A stretch of 64,000 nucleotides of DNA from Cladophialophora immunda. Lineage: Eukaryota; Ascomycota; Eurotiomycetes; Chaetothyriales; Herpotrichiellaceae. The DNA is taken from contig NW_015622544.1 of assembly GCF_000835495.1 (NCBI RefSeq), forward strand, positions 4,988,855 through 5,052,854, given 5' to 3'. Within the stretch, counting starts at the first letter, position 1. Every line of letters begins with the position of its first letter. Of this stretch, positions 37,301-46,988 are shown one piece after another. Below the pieces are notes generated by a model, which saw nothing but the letters and a program-made list of their open reading frames with translations, was not told where the DNA came from and searched no databases. The position numbers were made by a program, and so were the translations under genes.

Positions 37301-38304
37301 TACGCACCAGAGACAGATTCCGACAATGATTCCACGATCTTTCTCTCAGCTTCCACTCTGTTCGGCGCGATCCGCAGTAGGAGATCTTTCGCATACGCAG
37401 CAGCCGCCATCGCTGCATATCCCTGCCACCTCGTATTCTTGTGAGAGTCCGAGTAATCGCATATACCGCGGACCACCAGGCAAGGAAAGTGGTTCATAAC
37501 ACCCGCTGCCTCCATCTCAAAACACAGAACCCCGTCCCTTGCCGCGTTCTCTCGAATTGAGGCGTCCTTTATCAGTCGATTCCCTGAAGCAATCAAACCG
37601 TAATGTATAGCGGGGTCATCCTCGTCTTGTGTCCTAGGTCCACGGCTAACAATCTTCGATGGGTCTGAACCACAGGTTTCAGGACAGTCTCTCTCGTCGT
37701 TCGGAGGATGCGCGACCTCTGACAGGTATAGGCAATCGGTGTCCGAGCCCGGCGGCGCGTACTTTTTTTGCAGTCGCCTTTTATTCTCAAGCGTGGTAGC
37801 AATAGTTTCTCTGAGCCGATGACCGTCGCTCTCATATTGCGCCCTCAAGCCAGCAACAGCTGTCCGGAGAATGGTGGGTGGCTGATTTAAGAATCCTATT
37901 GTTTGAAATCCTTGATTCTGCCTCTCCTTGCCGAAGTCGTACTGAAATACTCCTCCTTTCCCATCGCGAGGTGCACTGACCACAATGTCACCAAGACGGA
38001 TATCATTCTTTTGACTTGGTACACCGCCAGCGATGCCGACCAATATACCAATACGCACATTGGGAAAGCTGTGCACCATGTCTCTTGCGACACCTGCCGC
38101 GGACTGTGTACCATATTCTCCATCGGGGGCAACGGCCATGACTACATTGTGTTTTCCAACTCTTCCCAACGTGTAGTCATTGTTGTCGTTGGTGGCCACG
38201 AATTCCGGGCCGTCATGCTTATCGTCAAGGAATGCCTGCGCTGCAACGTACTCTGTGCTGATGGAGCATATCCAGCCGACGGTGTAGTTTAGGGGATTGG
38301 ACAT
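34379..38304 (-). CDS. PNP-NACHT-ankyrin NLR-like protein
   Basis: Three exons: 38304-37308, 37249-36442 and 36386-34379, total 1270 aa. Residues 1-~330 form a purine-nucleoside-phosphorylase/UDP (PNP_UDP) domain: YTVGWICSISTEYVAAQAFL, RIGILVGIAGGVP, RLGDIVVS, CFEMEAAGVMNHFPCLVVRGICDYSDSHK. The NACHT domain has Walker A GIPGVGKT (~401) and Walker B LILLDGLDELSP (~509). A helical/winged-helix linker follows, then about 13 ankyrin repeats from residue ~837 to the end; repeats 4-13 are strikingly alike (MVRLLVELGANLECQ). The third domain order is the classic fungal NLR plan: enzymatic or toxic effector, NACHT switch, repeat sensor. PNP effector domains occur in fungal NLRs and bacterial defence proteins; whether this one is catalytically active is unknown. 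Intron 2 has an AGCTAAC branch. Confidence 0.93.
34400..35440 (-). repeat. near-identical ~99-bp coding repeats (ankyrin units)
   Basis: Ten consecutive ankyrin units share long nearly identical DNA words, for example the reverse complements of GACATTCGAGGTTCGCACC and GACGGACCATAGCCTGATTA. Two units carry one extra codon (TAAIGN / TAAIEN versus AAIGN), making them 102 bp. Variation concentrates at a few codons per unit: the two residues after ECQ, the residue before TPL, and the loop residues. This is the pattern expected of repeats that exchange by unequal recombination or gene conversion and vary at binding positions. Confidence 0.9.
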
Positions 38305-38950
38305 GCCTGGTGCGAAGGAGTTGAGCCGGAGGGGCAGTTGGGCGACTCACTGTCAGCATCCGCCGATCCGAACTTTCGAACGGCGTTCAAAGTTGAGCCA
38401 TAGCTCGACAGTCGAGACAAATAAAGGGAAGTCATGGTAACGACACTGAATCAGGCTGAAAGATAAAACTGCAGCGCGTAGAAACTGGAGCTGTTTCGGC
38501 TGAGGACATGGGCTGGTGAACCATCACGTGAACTGGCTGCCCCCTTTCTGCCATGGGGGCGAAATCAAGGCTGCAGAATTGGAGCAGGGATTGACCAAGT
38601 TGACTAAAGCCTTTATCTCAAACAAGTGTCTGCAGAGAGGTACTCGTAGGTACCTAGATATTGAAGCTGGGACGCAAGGCTGAGCAGGACCGAGTACAGG
38701 CAGAAGACACATCTTGTGGGGACCAGGAAAGAAGATCTCTCAATGCTTGCGTAAACCTATCTGGATTCTGCAGAGCAACCGCTCTCAGCTATCAGAAGGC
38801 GCGAAGGTGCAAAAGCATTAACCTGTCCTGAGGGAGAGGCGCCACACATCTGGAGTTGAGAAAAAAGCTTGTTGTATATAGTGCTATACGTATTTTCTGG
38901 AAGGTGTGCGTTCTGTGAGAAACACCCTCTCAAGATTCTTTCTTACCTTT
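38305..38950. promoter_or_regulatory. upstream region of the PNP-NACHT-ankyrin gene
   Basis: 646 bp between the NLR start (minus) and the stop of the esterase (minus). No gene is seen. A TATATA-like word lies near 38873-38880. A GGTACTCGTAGGTACCTAG stretch near 38639-38657 is the same TAGGTACCTA-type palindrome seen elsewhere in the window. Confidence 0.4.
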
Positions 38951-40851
38951 TCAGTTCGTCAACCCTTTCTGCCACCACGCACATCTCGGATTGCTGGTCG
39001 TGTCTGGAACCGTACTCCACCCCTTGGCGGTCAAGAGGTTCGAACTCGCATTCCCACTTTCATCAGGCCAGCTCGGCACGCCCGGCCCATTCGGATCCCC
39101 GCGAGTGATGAAGTTGACCTGGTACTCCTGCAGCTGCTGGGCGTAGGGCGCAAACATGCCCGTGGAGGCGTTGGTGGGCTGCCCGACGTAGAAATTGTAC
39201 GCGGCGTCGCAGCCGTGGAACGACGGGCCGATGTCGAAGGCATACGTGTAGCTCCGGCCGTAGGCTTTGTTGGTGTAGTCTATGTTGCACGTGAAAGCGG
39301 ATTCGCTGATGATGAGATAGACGCGCTCCAGCAGAGACGTGTACGGTTGTGTGCCGTCGTACACCGGCGGGTAGAGGGTGTTGAGGACGTATTGCCGCAC
39401 ACTGTCGACCGCTTCGGGGTAGCTGGTCCGAAACCAGGCCTCGACGTCTTGCTCAGTCCTGAGGTACGGAGGGGTGAAGAGCGCTCCTTCGTTCGCGCAG
39501 TGGGAATTGAAAACGCTGATGTTTGGCGCGGAATGTCCGGCGTTCAGGAGAAGGCCTGGCAGGGCGGGCGCAAAGCTGCCGTCCACGACGGGTCCGAACG
39601 TGAATGTCCCCCAATTCGACGACGCAACCAGCATGGCGTTGGCTCTGATCAGCTCGTCGGAAGGGACTCTGCGAGCCTCGGCGATGGAGCTGGCGTTGAT
39701 CATCTTCAAGAATGTTTGTGTGGTGTTCTCCTGCATGAACGTCGACGCCGATGGGATAAAGCCGGGGGACTGAGGCATTGCTTTCTGGAAAGGCGCCGGT
39801 TTCAGACCCCCGTACGCGGTGATCTGGAATTCAATCGAGCCGCCTGGCACACACATGGGTTAATATCAGGTCGTGGTGAGACATCGGGAATGTTGGGAGC
39901 TCCTTACCACCAGCAGATTCTCCCGTAATGGTGACACGGTCTGGGTCGCCTCCAAAGAGGTGAATGTATTTCTGGATCCATTCCAGCGCGAGGCGTTGAT
40001 CTAGGAGACCAGCATTCGACACGCCGCCGGCAGCTTGCACAGTAGGGCCAGACAAGAACCCAAGCGCCCCGAGGCGGTAGTTCATTGCCACAAAGACTAG
40101 GCCGTCCATTTGACTCGCGATTTTCATCAGACCGTGGACGTCATTTCCCGACGCCTTGTCCCCGATTGTATAGCCGCCACCGTAGATCCTGATGCGAATT
40201 AGTCTTTCAATGTTACGGACTTGCGGATGGGAGGGTATTAGGAGCATGCATACCACGCCATGACGGGGGCTCCCCGCTGTCCTTTCTTTAGTGTGCCGTT
40301 GTTGGCCTTGTCGAAGATGGACTTGGGCACCACGACGTCCAAGAAGAGACAGTCTTCAGTGGTCCGCGGGTCTTGTGGCGGCATTTTGCCATTGCGGAAA
40401 CTGTCATATGGAACTGTGCCAGGGGGGCTGGCCTGAAGCTCTTGTTCAGCAAGTGAAATGTTGTAGTCTGATGCGTTGCCAGCCACAACGTTGGGCAAAT
40501 TGGCGAAACCTAACGTGAGCCAGGTCGGGTTTGCCTGTGGACAGAGGCGACCAACACTGCCGTTCTGGACGGTCGCGCTTCGACCCGTCGGGGGTTCTGG
40601 AGCTGCCCAGCGAAGATTGCCAACAGGAGGTTGGGCGAACCGGATGTTGCTGAAGTTGTAGAATTGGCCGGTTGCCTAGGTAGGAGAAGTTAGCACCATA
40701 TGACTGAACTTGGACGCAGCTATAGGGTACGAACATCTAGGCTGATAGCCTGGTGTATCTCGTAGCCCAGGTCGACAGTGGGCAAGCTTTGAGAGCAGCA
40801 GAGCTGGTAAAAGGCAAAGAGAAGTGCCGCAATGATGAATTTGGGCTCCAT
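38951..40851 (-). CDS. secreted type-B carboxylesterase/lipase
   Basis: Four exons: 40851-40735, 40675-40254, 40188-39908 and 39843-38951, total 570 aa. The signal peptide is MEPKFIIAALLFAFYQLCCS. It is an alpha/beta-hydrolase of the carboxylesterase type B family. RFAQPPVGNLRW and EDCLFLDVVVP lead to the oxyanion loop IYGGGYTIG, then the nucleophile elbow GESAGG with Ser ~271. A candidate acid lies in the NEGALF region and a candidate His in FHGCD near the C-terminus. Ten or more N-glycosylation sequons agree with secretion. Fungal members cleave cinnamoyl, lipid or mycotoxin esters; the substrate is not readable. It is divergently oriented to the SDR gene at 41835 across 983 bp. Confidence 0.93.
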
Positions 40852-41834
40852 GGCTATATTAAATCTCGCTCAGATGCTGTATAGACCCAGAGATGGCCGA
40901 TGCCAGTTTGACTGTTATACCTGGAGGAGTCCATGCTATATAGCTTCACGAGGGGAGCCAAAGCCGTCCTTTTCCCACCTCCTTTGCCGCGGATACGTAT
41001 AACGACGTATCCATCGCATCAGGATGCCGAGGTTCGAAGGTGACTGAGTTCCAATGGCTCTGAACGCTCATAGTGGCGGTTGTACTTGATCTGCACGGCG
41101 TCGACATTGTCAAAGACCGGATCCAAATGCCCACTTGTCAGCGAAGAGCTTTAACGCCGGGGTTTGACAAACACTTTCGCTAGCACTGGCCCTCTCCCTC
41201 TTCTCCGCAATTTGGCTGCATTAGCTTGCATGATAGGCCTACCTTTGTTTAGTATAGCACGAGGGGTGACGACGGCATATATGGAGGTTTCTACCTGTCG
41301 AAATCGCACTGCCGAGTAGATGGCGGCGAGGTGAATTATATCCAATCAACGGCTTGAGACTTTCTGGGACCGGACACGGCGAGATGGATTCGTCCACAGC
41401 CCGTGTGTTCGCTTAGATGCCTGGATCAGGTAAGGGCACTGCGAAGCGAGCCTTAGATTGCTCAATCACATTTCAAGGGCCTTGCCGTCTTCGACCACGG
41501 ACCTTCACCTGCTGTTGACGCGACTCCACTGCAGGGACAAAGGAATGTACCCTGTCTCCCCATACGCCACGAAAAATGTTGAGGATTGCATTTATAATGC
41601 CTCTGTGCATATTACAATGTTATTAAGATATCCTGTTCGGACGAATATTATGCCTTTCAAGCTAAGTACAAAAGCCGGGAACGAAAGCGCCCTGGGAGGC
41701 GTCTTCGTCGATAGCATGCGCTGGTCAAACTTTCGACTCAGTCAATCCACACCGTGTCACATTTTGCAAGGTCGCTAAGTCTTTAGAATACAACCCAGGC
41801 ATTACGCAGATCGAAGAGCGAACGTTCCACAACG
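40852..41834. promoter_or_regulatory. bidirectional intergenic region, esterase / SDR
   Basis: 983 bp between divergent starts, so it must contain both promoters. No ORF of note. A TATATA word lies near 40936-40941 on the esterase side. Separate CGG triplets occur, but I could not pick a clear CGG-Nx-CCG site for a Zn2Cys6 regulator. Confidence 0.45.
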
Positions 41835-42901
41835 ATGCCGATCAAGCCATCGAAAACAGTGTTAATCACGGGCGGCAATGGCGCCCTAGGTTCACACATC
41901 GCCTTTGCCATTGCCAAAGCACATCCGGAGGTGTTTTTCGTCCTCACCGCACGCAGGGAAAACGACGTCCAGGCGCAAAAGATCTCGACTCAGCTCCGCG
42001 ACGAGGGCGTCACAGCCTTCGAGTTCCTCAGTCTTGACCTCGCCCGTTTCGCATCGGTTAGGGCTTTCGCAGCCAAAGTCAGCGAAAAGGTGCGGTCGGG
42101 AAAGATCCCGCCCATTGCCGTCCAGGTCAACTCGGCCGCGTTTTCGTCGTACGAGATGGACGGCAAGACCGACGACGGGTTTGATCCGGTGTACCAGACG
42201 AATGTGTTGTCGCCATTCCTCTTGACGGCGCTGTTGCTCAAGGGAGCTTTCCAGAAGGATCAGGGCGCGGCCGGTGGCAAAGTCATCAACATCACAAGCG
42301 AGACCGTATCGCTGGGCAAAGTCGACTTCTTCGACACCTGGGGCCCTACCGAGAAGAACCCCCTTGGCTCGCGCCTGTCCATCATGCAAGGCTTGACAAG
42401 ATACGGCAGCAGCAAGCTGATGGCCGACCTCGCGATGTACACCTTGAGAGAGAAGATGTGGAAGGTAAAGAGACGACGACCCTGCTCGGGACACCGCAAG
42501 CCATGCGCACAAAGCTGATCTTTCGTTTCTAGGCCGGAATCAAGTCGGTCAACATTTTCTCATTGGACCCTGGAGGGATGAACCACAGCAGCAACCTGTC
42601 CCGAGGGACCATGCCGGCGGCGCTGCAGCTCAGCGCCACGGTCCTGTCATACCTGGGACCTCTCGCCCGACGGTTTCACAAGAGCATCATCAACCACCCC
42701 CGCGTACCAGCCGCCGCTGTCGCCAAAGTTGCGTTCGATGCATCAACAGAGGGGGGAGACAAGGACGTCTATTTTGTGCTGGACGACGAAATCGGACTGA
42801 CGCGCGTGAGCAAGGCCATGCAAGAGCACAAGGATCGGGTGCTTGAGCGGGTGTTGAGGGAGACCGGGACCACAATCGAGCAGTTCACCGTCTGGCCCTG
42901 A
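41835..42901 (+). CDS. short-chain dehydrogenase/reductase (3-ketosteroid reductase-like layout)
   Basis: Two exons, 41835-42464 and 42533-42901, total 332 aa. The Rossmann motif TGGNGALGSHIA is near residue 12, LDLARFASVRAFA near 72, VNSAAF in place of the NNAG motif, ITSETVSLGK, and catalytic YGSSK around residue 193. A large insertion between the catalytic Ser and Tyr (SLGKVDFFDTWGPTEKNPLG) and a long C-terminal tail resemble the light-dependent protochlorophyllide-reductase/WW-oxidoreductase-type SDRs rather than the first SDR in this window. The substrate is unknown. It lies between a secreted esterase and a Zn2Cys6 regulator. Confidence 0.9.
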
Positions 42902-43360
42902 AATCCAGCTAATCCTAGCTATGTAAGATCCATTGGCAGCTGTGGCTATAGATAAATAGTTTATAATGGGTTTTTGCCTTGGTTAAGCCAATGTATCTGT
43001 GCACCTCCCCAGCCAGGGCACAGGATGCACCTTGCTGACAGCGAGGACGAGAGTGGTATGCAGTAATTAGCACCGGTAGACCTTCCGAAAGCCGTTATAG
43101 CTAGAATCCCCACCTGCTACTCGTTCCTCCGCAGTATTTGATTGGTAATGGCATGCAATTAATAAGGCCCACAGTACCTTACTAGCAGCTCGCTAGGTGG
43201 GTAGAAATTAGGTATCAAGCGAAGAGGCACATTCTGCGAGGCGCCTTCTTACACTCTTGTCCGAATTATTGCAGTCACAGCACAGCCCCCCCAGAAGAAT
43301 CCACATTCTCGATAACTCCTTTCAGTGAAACGGGCCTCAGGGATCAGGACCCCCCCACCA
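42902..43360. other. intergenic, promoter of the Zn2Cys6 regulator
   Basis: 459 bp without a gene. It is A/T-richer than its neighbours near 42940-42975 (TAAATAGTTTATAATGGG) and again at 43140-43170. A run of seven C lies just before the start codon (43350-43356). Confidence 0.45.
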
Positions 43361-45130
43361 ATGCCGAGCTGCTGGACCTGTCGCCTGCGGAGAAAAGGAT
43401 GCGACGCTCAAAGGCCCGCCTGCGACGTGTGCCGTTTCCTGTTGATCCCCTGCTACGGCTATGGGCCGAAGCCGGGCTGGATGGACGGAGGAGTCCGCGA
43501 GAGGGAAATGGCGGCAGAGATTCGGAGCGGGGTCAAGTCGACGACGGACAGCCTGCGCCGCTCCCGCGCTCTCCATGCCCTGCGTCAACGACACCCTCTG
43601 ACAGCAGCAGCAGCAACAGCAACGGATGGCTCGTCCACGCTGCTCCTTGCACGCCACCCTGACGAGGGCGCGACGACGGCTTGGGCGTGGCGTCCCACGG
43701 ACTCAGACGAGCGACTATTGGATGAGTATTTCGACCGCGTCTTCCCTCTACAGTTCCCCTTTTATGTTGCCTCTGTTCCCGAGAGGGGCCACGGCTGGCT
43801 CCGTTCGCTCATGACAAGATGTGAACCGCTATGCTATGCGGCACTTGCCCTGGCTATCGTGTATCGGAATCCCAGCTCACTCGACAGTGACGCCATCTCC
43901 GGGCGGCCTCGCGAGATTGAACAGCTGCAACGTCATTATGCGTTGGCCGTGACTGGCTTGCGACAACATATTGACCGCCTAAGCAAGAAAAGTCTGCAGG
44001 AAGGGTTGCGAGACGGGATTGAAGTGTTTGCCTGCGTTGTCTATCTGATCATGCTTGAAGTAAGTGTGTCCGAGGGGTGCTAGGTCGGAAGCCGCAACGG
44101 GGAGTCGACGAGGTCACTTGCTAATGGCTTTCCATTTCTTCTCTAGAACTCGAGGGGCCGATTTGACAACTGGCAGAGGCACATGGTGGCGTCTCCGGGC
44201 GTGTTTCCGTACCTGCAAACCTATTGCAATGTTTTCCCATACAGCGACACGTCTGTCTTGCAGGACGAGGACGAGCAGGTCGAAGCGGCAGCCCGGGAGG
44301 CGAGTTCCATCGACTCCTCCCTGTCACTGGTGGATCATGTGGCGATGGAGTTCTTTAGTGCCGTATTCCTCTGGTTCGACACTTTGGCCACCGTCTCGAC
44401 GGGCCGCGGCCCTCAGTTTGCCGACGTCTGCGCGGCGGCCTTTGGCGACCCAGATAGCAAGGTCCGGTTGCGGAACATCATGGGTTGCGAAAACTGGGTG
44501 ATGATCATCATCCGGGACGTCGCCGTGTTGGATGGACGCAGGAGGAACGGACAGGAAGGACATGACCCCAGGAGGAACGCGGACGACGGCCAGAAATATA
44601 CTGAGCTGAGGGAACGTCTGGAACTAGGCCTCGCCGAACCCTGGGAGAGCTACCTGTCACTTTTGGCAAGGGGAACAACCAGTGACAGCGCAGACGCAGA
44701 AAATCGGCTGATCCAAGCGACTCCGATCGTCACCTACATCTTTGCCTGCGCAGCTATGGTCTACCTCACCGCGGCTGTTTCTGGGCCTGACCCGCACGTT
44801 CCCGAGATCCGGGACGCCGTGTCGAGATCACTCGAGATCTTCAACTCCCTGCCCGACGACGTCCAAATGCTGCATAGTATGCTCTGGCCGTTCTGCATTA
44901 CCGGATGTATGGCGCTCAAGGACCAAGAGTCGTCCTTTGAAGATTTGGCATTGAGGGCCGGCGCCCTGGTCCGACAGGGCGGCCGCAGCCCGGAAACTTG
45001 GGAGAGAGCTCTCCAAGTGATCAAGACATGCTGGCGACTTCGGAGTGAGGAGGCCCGAAAGGGGAGCCCTTCTTCTGCAGATTGGTTTACTGCCATGTCA
45101 ACATTGGGCTATCAAGTCCTCCTTGTATGA
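43361..45130 (+). CDS. Zn(II)2Cys6 transcription factor
   Basis: Two exons, 43361-44059 and 44147-45130, total 560 aa, starting at the ATG immediately before the zinc cluster. CWTCRLRRKGCDAQRPACDVC with a sixth Cys after RFLLIP gives the spacing C-x2-C-x6-C-x6-C-x2-C-x6-C, at residues about 4-32. The remainder is a fungal-specific TF-type helical region with DEYFDRVFPLQFPF and FLWFDTLATVS. The overall type matches 'fungal transcription factor' (Fungal_trans_2) proteins with an N-terminal DNA-binding domain and no long linker. It likely binds CGG-type sites, and adjacency suggests it controls the esterase/SDR pair, which is inference. Confidence 0.92.
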
Positions 45131-45382
45131 GGCGCTATTGTCAGCCCGTCTTGGTAGACCAGAACAAACAAGGCAGCTTGGACCTCATAATACGACAACA
45201 TGTTACCCAGTGGACTCTGGTAACGCCGATATATCAGTGGGAATGGGCGAAGATCTCCACAACCATCGACCCGAGGTTTGACTGGAGTTGGGGTGGGTGG
45301 ATATTTGCGAAAACTTGGATGCTTCGAGTCCAAGCGACTGAGAACATAATACTCCATCAGGTGCCGCACACATGTGTCCCCT

Positions 45383-46160
45383 TCACGACCTCCTCCCAAC
45401 AAGCATCCAAGTTTGCCACGTTGGTCTGGACTCCAACCTTTCCAAAACCTCCTTTCCTTCGTTGGGGCGAAAAACAATGGGGCCTGGTGCAGGGAGATCA
45501 CCAAAACCCCGTCGAACTGTGGATGTTAACATGTCGACCGACGGAAGCGTGGCCGACACGTCCACCGTTGCTAGAAACTCGGCGTCCTGGTCTGACCGCT
45601 CGACTAGGATGGCTGTCCGGAGGTAGCTTGAGATGCCGGATTTTCTCGAGCTGGTTCTCCGTCAAGGTCCATCTCGCCGTGTCCTTGTGGCTCTCTCCAG
45701 CGTGATAGTTGCGCGTGCGGGTCGCACCCGAGTTAGTCGCCTTGTCTGCTGAGACCGTGTCGATTTCCTTTACCCACTCAGCGGTCAGGCCGACGCCTCT
45801 CACAGCCACGTTGGCGCCAACGGCGGCGCGTCCAACGGTTCCATGATTGGCTTCCTCTCAAGAGAGACGTATCCTTCTGGCGCAACAGCGATGACCGTCG
45901 GTGGCGCTGGTAAATGTGCTTCTTCTCCGTCGTGAGAGCTTGCGCCTTTCTTGACTTGCGTGTCTTCTCTTTTCGACGACTCCGGATCAGCCTTGACATC
46001 AAAAGTGACGTTGATAGCAGTGGCCAATATCCGCTGTGAAGGTCGTGCTGTTTCAAACAAGAAGTCTATCTTGATAATGTGCCGGGACGGTTGACGGTGA
46101 ATGCGAGGCGAACCGACCAATTCGAAGCGGAAAAGAGGGATTTGGTCTCGCTGGGTCAGG
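45383..46160 (-). pseudogene. frameshifted copy of a conserved fungal family (unknown function)
   Basis: Three consecutive open segments in different minus-strand frames read as one protein. The first is about 46157-45850 (FELVGSPRIHRQ, PPTVIAVAPEGYVSLERK). The second is about 45840-45645 (GANVAVRGVGLTAEWVKEID, TARWTLTENQLE). The third is about 45643-45383 (KSGISSYLRTAILVERSD to TWMLVGRRS and stop). The layout VAPEGY ... EKxxx ... WTLxEN ... KSGIPxxLRTAILLxR is one I recognise as a widespread uncharacterised fungal family. The second break coincides with an AAAA homopolymer (45641-45644) one base too long. The two shifts are of opposite sign and have no splice sites. Either a pseudogene or two sequencing/assembly errors. 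No start codon was found. Confidence 0.6.
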
Positions 46161-46580
46161 TATCAAAGACTCTGAGGATGAAAAGGGTATGGATCGTAAG
46201 GCTGATGAGACAATTATCGAGAATCCAGACTGTGCTCGAGGCACGACGCTGAAGTGCAGGCCAAGAAGAGGCAATTGAAAGGCAAGATGTCTTCCGTGCT
46301 GTGCTGGCGTCTACCTACCTCACGGATCTAGGTAAATTCTCGTTGAAGCTGGGAACAAGGAACAACGAAGAGCAGGGGTTAAATACCCTCAGAAATGTCA
46401 CTCCCGTTGTCGCTGCCTATGTTGCCTGATTACCTGGCTTTTCACCAAGGTATTGAAACGAACTATACTTCCCTCCCTCCTCCAAAAGATTCCTCTACGC
46501 CACGAACTCCGCGTGAAGAAACATAACGCATCCAGTTTGGTTTTCAATGTATATATATTATCCCAACACAATTCCCTCCG
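46161..46580. other. intergenic
   Basis: 420 bp upstream of the 5S rRNA gene. No gene; ATATATAT at 46550-46557 lies about 25 bp before the 5S start, where some fungal 5S genes carry a TATA-like element. Confidence 0.5.
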
Positions 46581-46697
46581 CAATCGACCATAGGATATGG
46601 AAAACAGGGCTTCCCGTTCGCTCAGCCGTACTTAAGCCATATGCCGGTCAGTTAGTACTACCGTGGGTGACCAGGTGGGAATCCTGACTGTTGATTG
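46581..46697 (+). rRNA. 5S ribosomal RNA gene
   Basis: The sequence follows the fungal 5S consensus closely: CGACCATAGGATATGGAAAA, CAGGGCTTCCCGTTCGCTCA, GCCGTACTTAAGCC, GTTAGTACTACCGTGGGTGA and GGGAATCCTGACTGTT. The ends CAATC (46581-46585) and GATTG (46693-46697) pair to form helix I, giving 117 nt, and a TTTTT run follows directly as the Pol III terminator. Dispersed single 5S copies outside the rDNA are normal in Pezizomycotina such as Neurospora. A TATA-like run lies upstream at 46550. End positions may be off by 1-2 nt. Confidence 0.93.
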
Positions 46698-46703
46698 TTT
46701 TTG
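46698..46703 (+). terminator. Pol III T-run after 5S rRNA
   Basis: Five consecutive T residues follow the 3' end of the 5S rRNA, the standard RNA polymerase III stop signal. The remaining ~285 bp to 46988 hold no gene and are the 3' side of the minus-strand tRNA synthetase. Confidence 0.8.
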
Positions 46704-46988
46704 CTTGTCATTCTTTTTTGGGGGGTGATGATTTGCCGTATGTGTATTGGGTATCAGGGTTGATAGTGCTGGTGAGTGGTTGTTGTGCTCTTTCTTGAGA
46801 TCACTTTTTTGTTCGGGGGTACAATAGCCCTACCTACTCGTTTGCATAGATGTGGGTCTGTCCTGCAAAACGGAGTAGTGCTGAAATCTATTATTTGCTT
46901 CTCTTCTTTCCCATGTGACTTGTAACTAGTATACATTTACCCGTATGTAGTCATCTCTATCGCTATCGCTACCGGTCTCAAGCGCACC

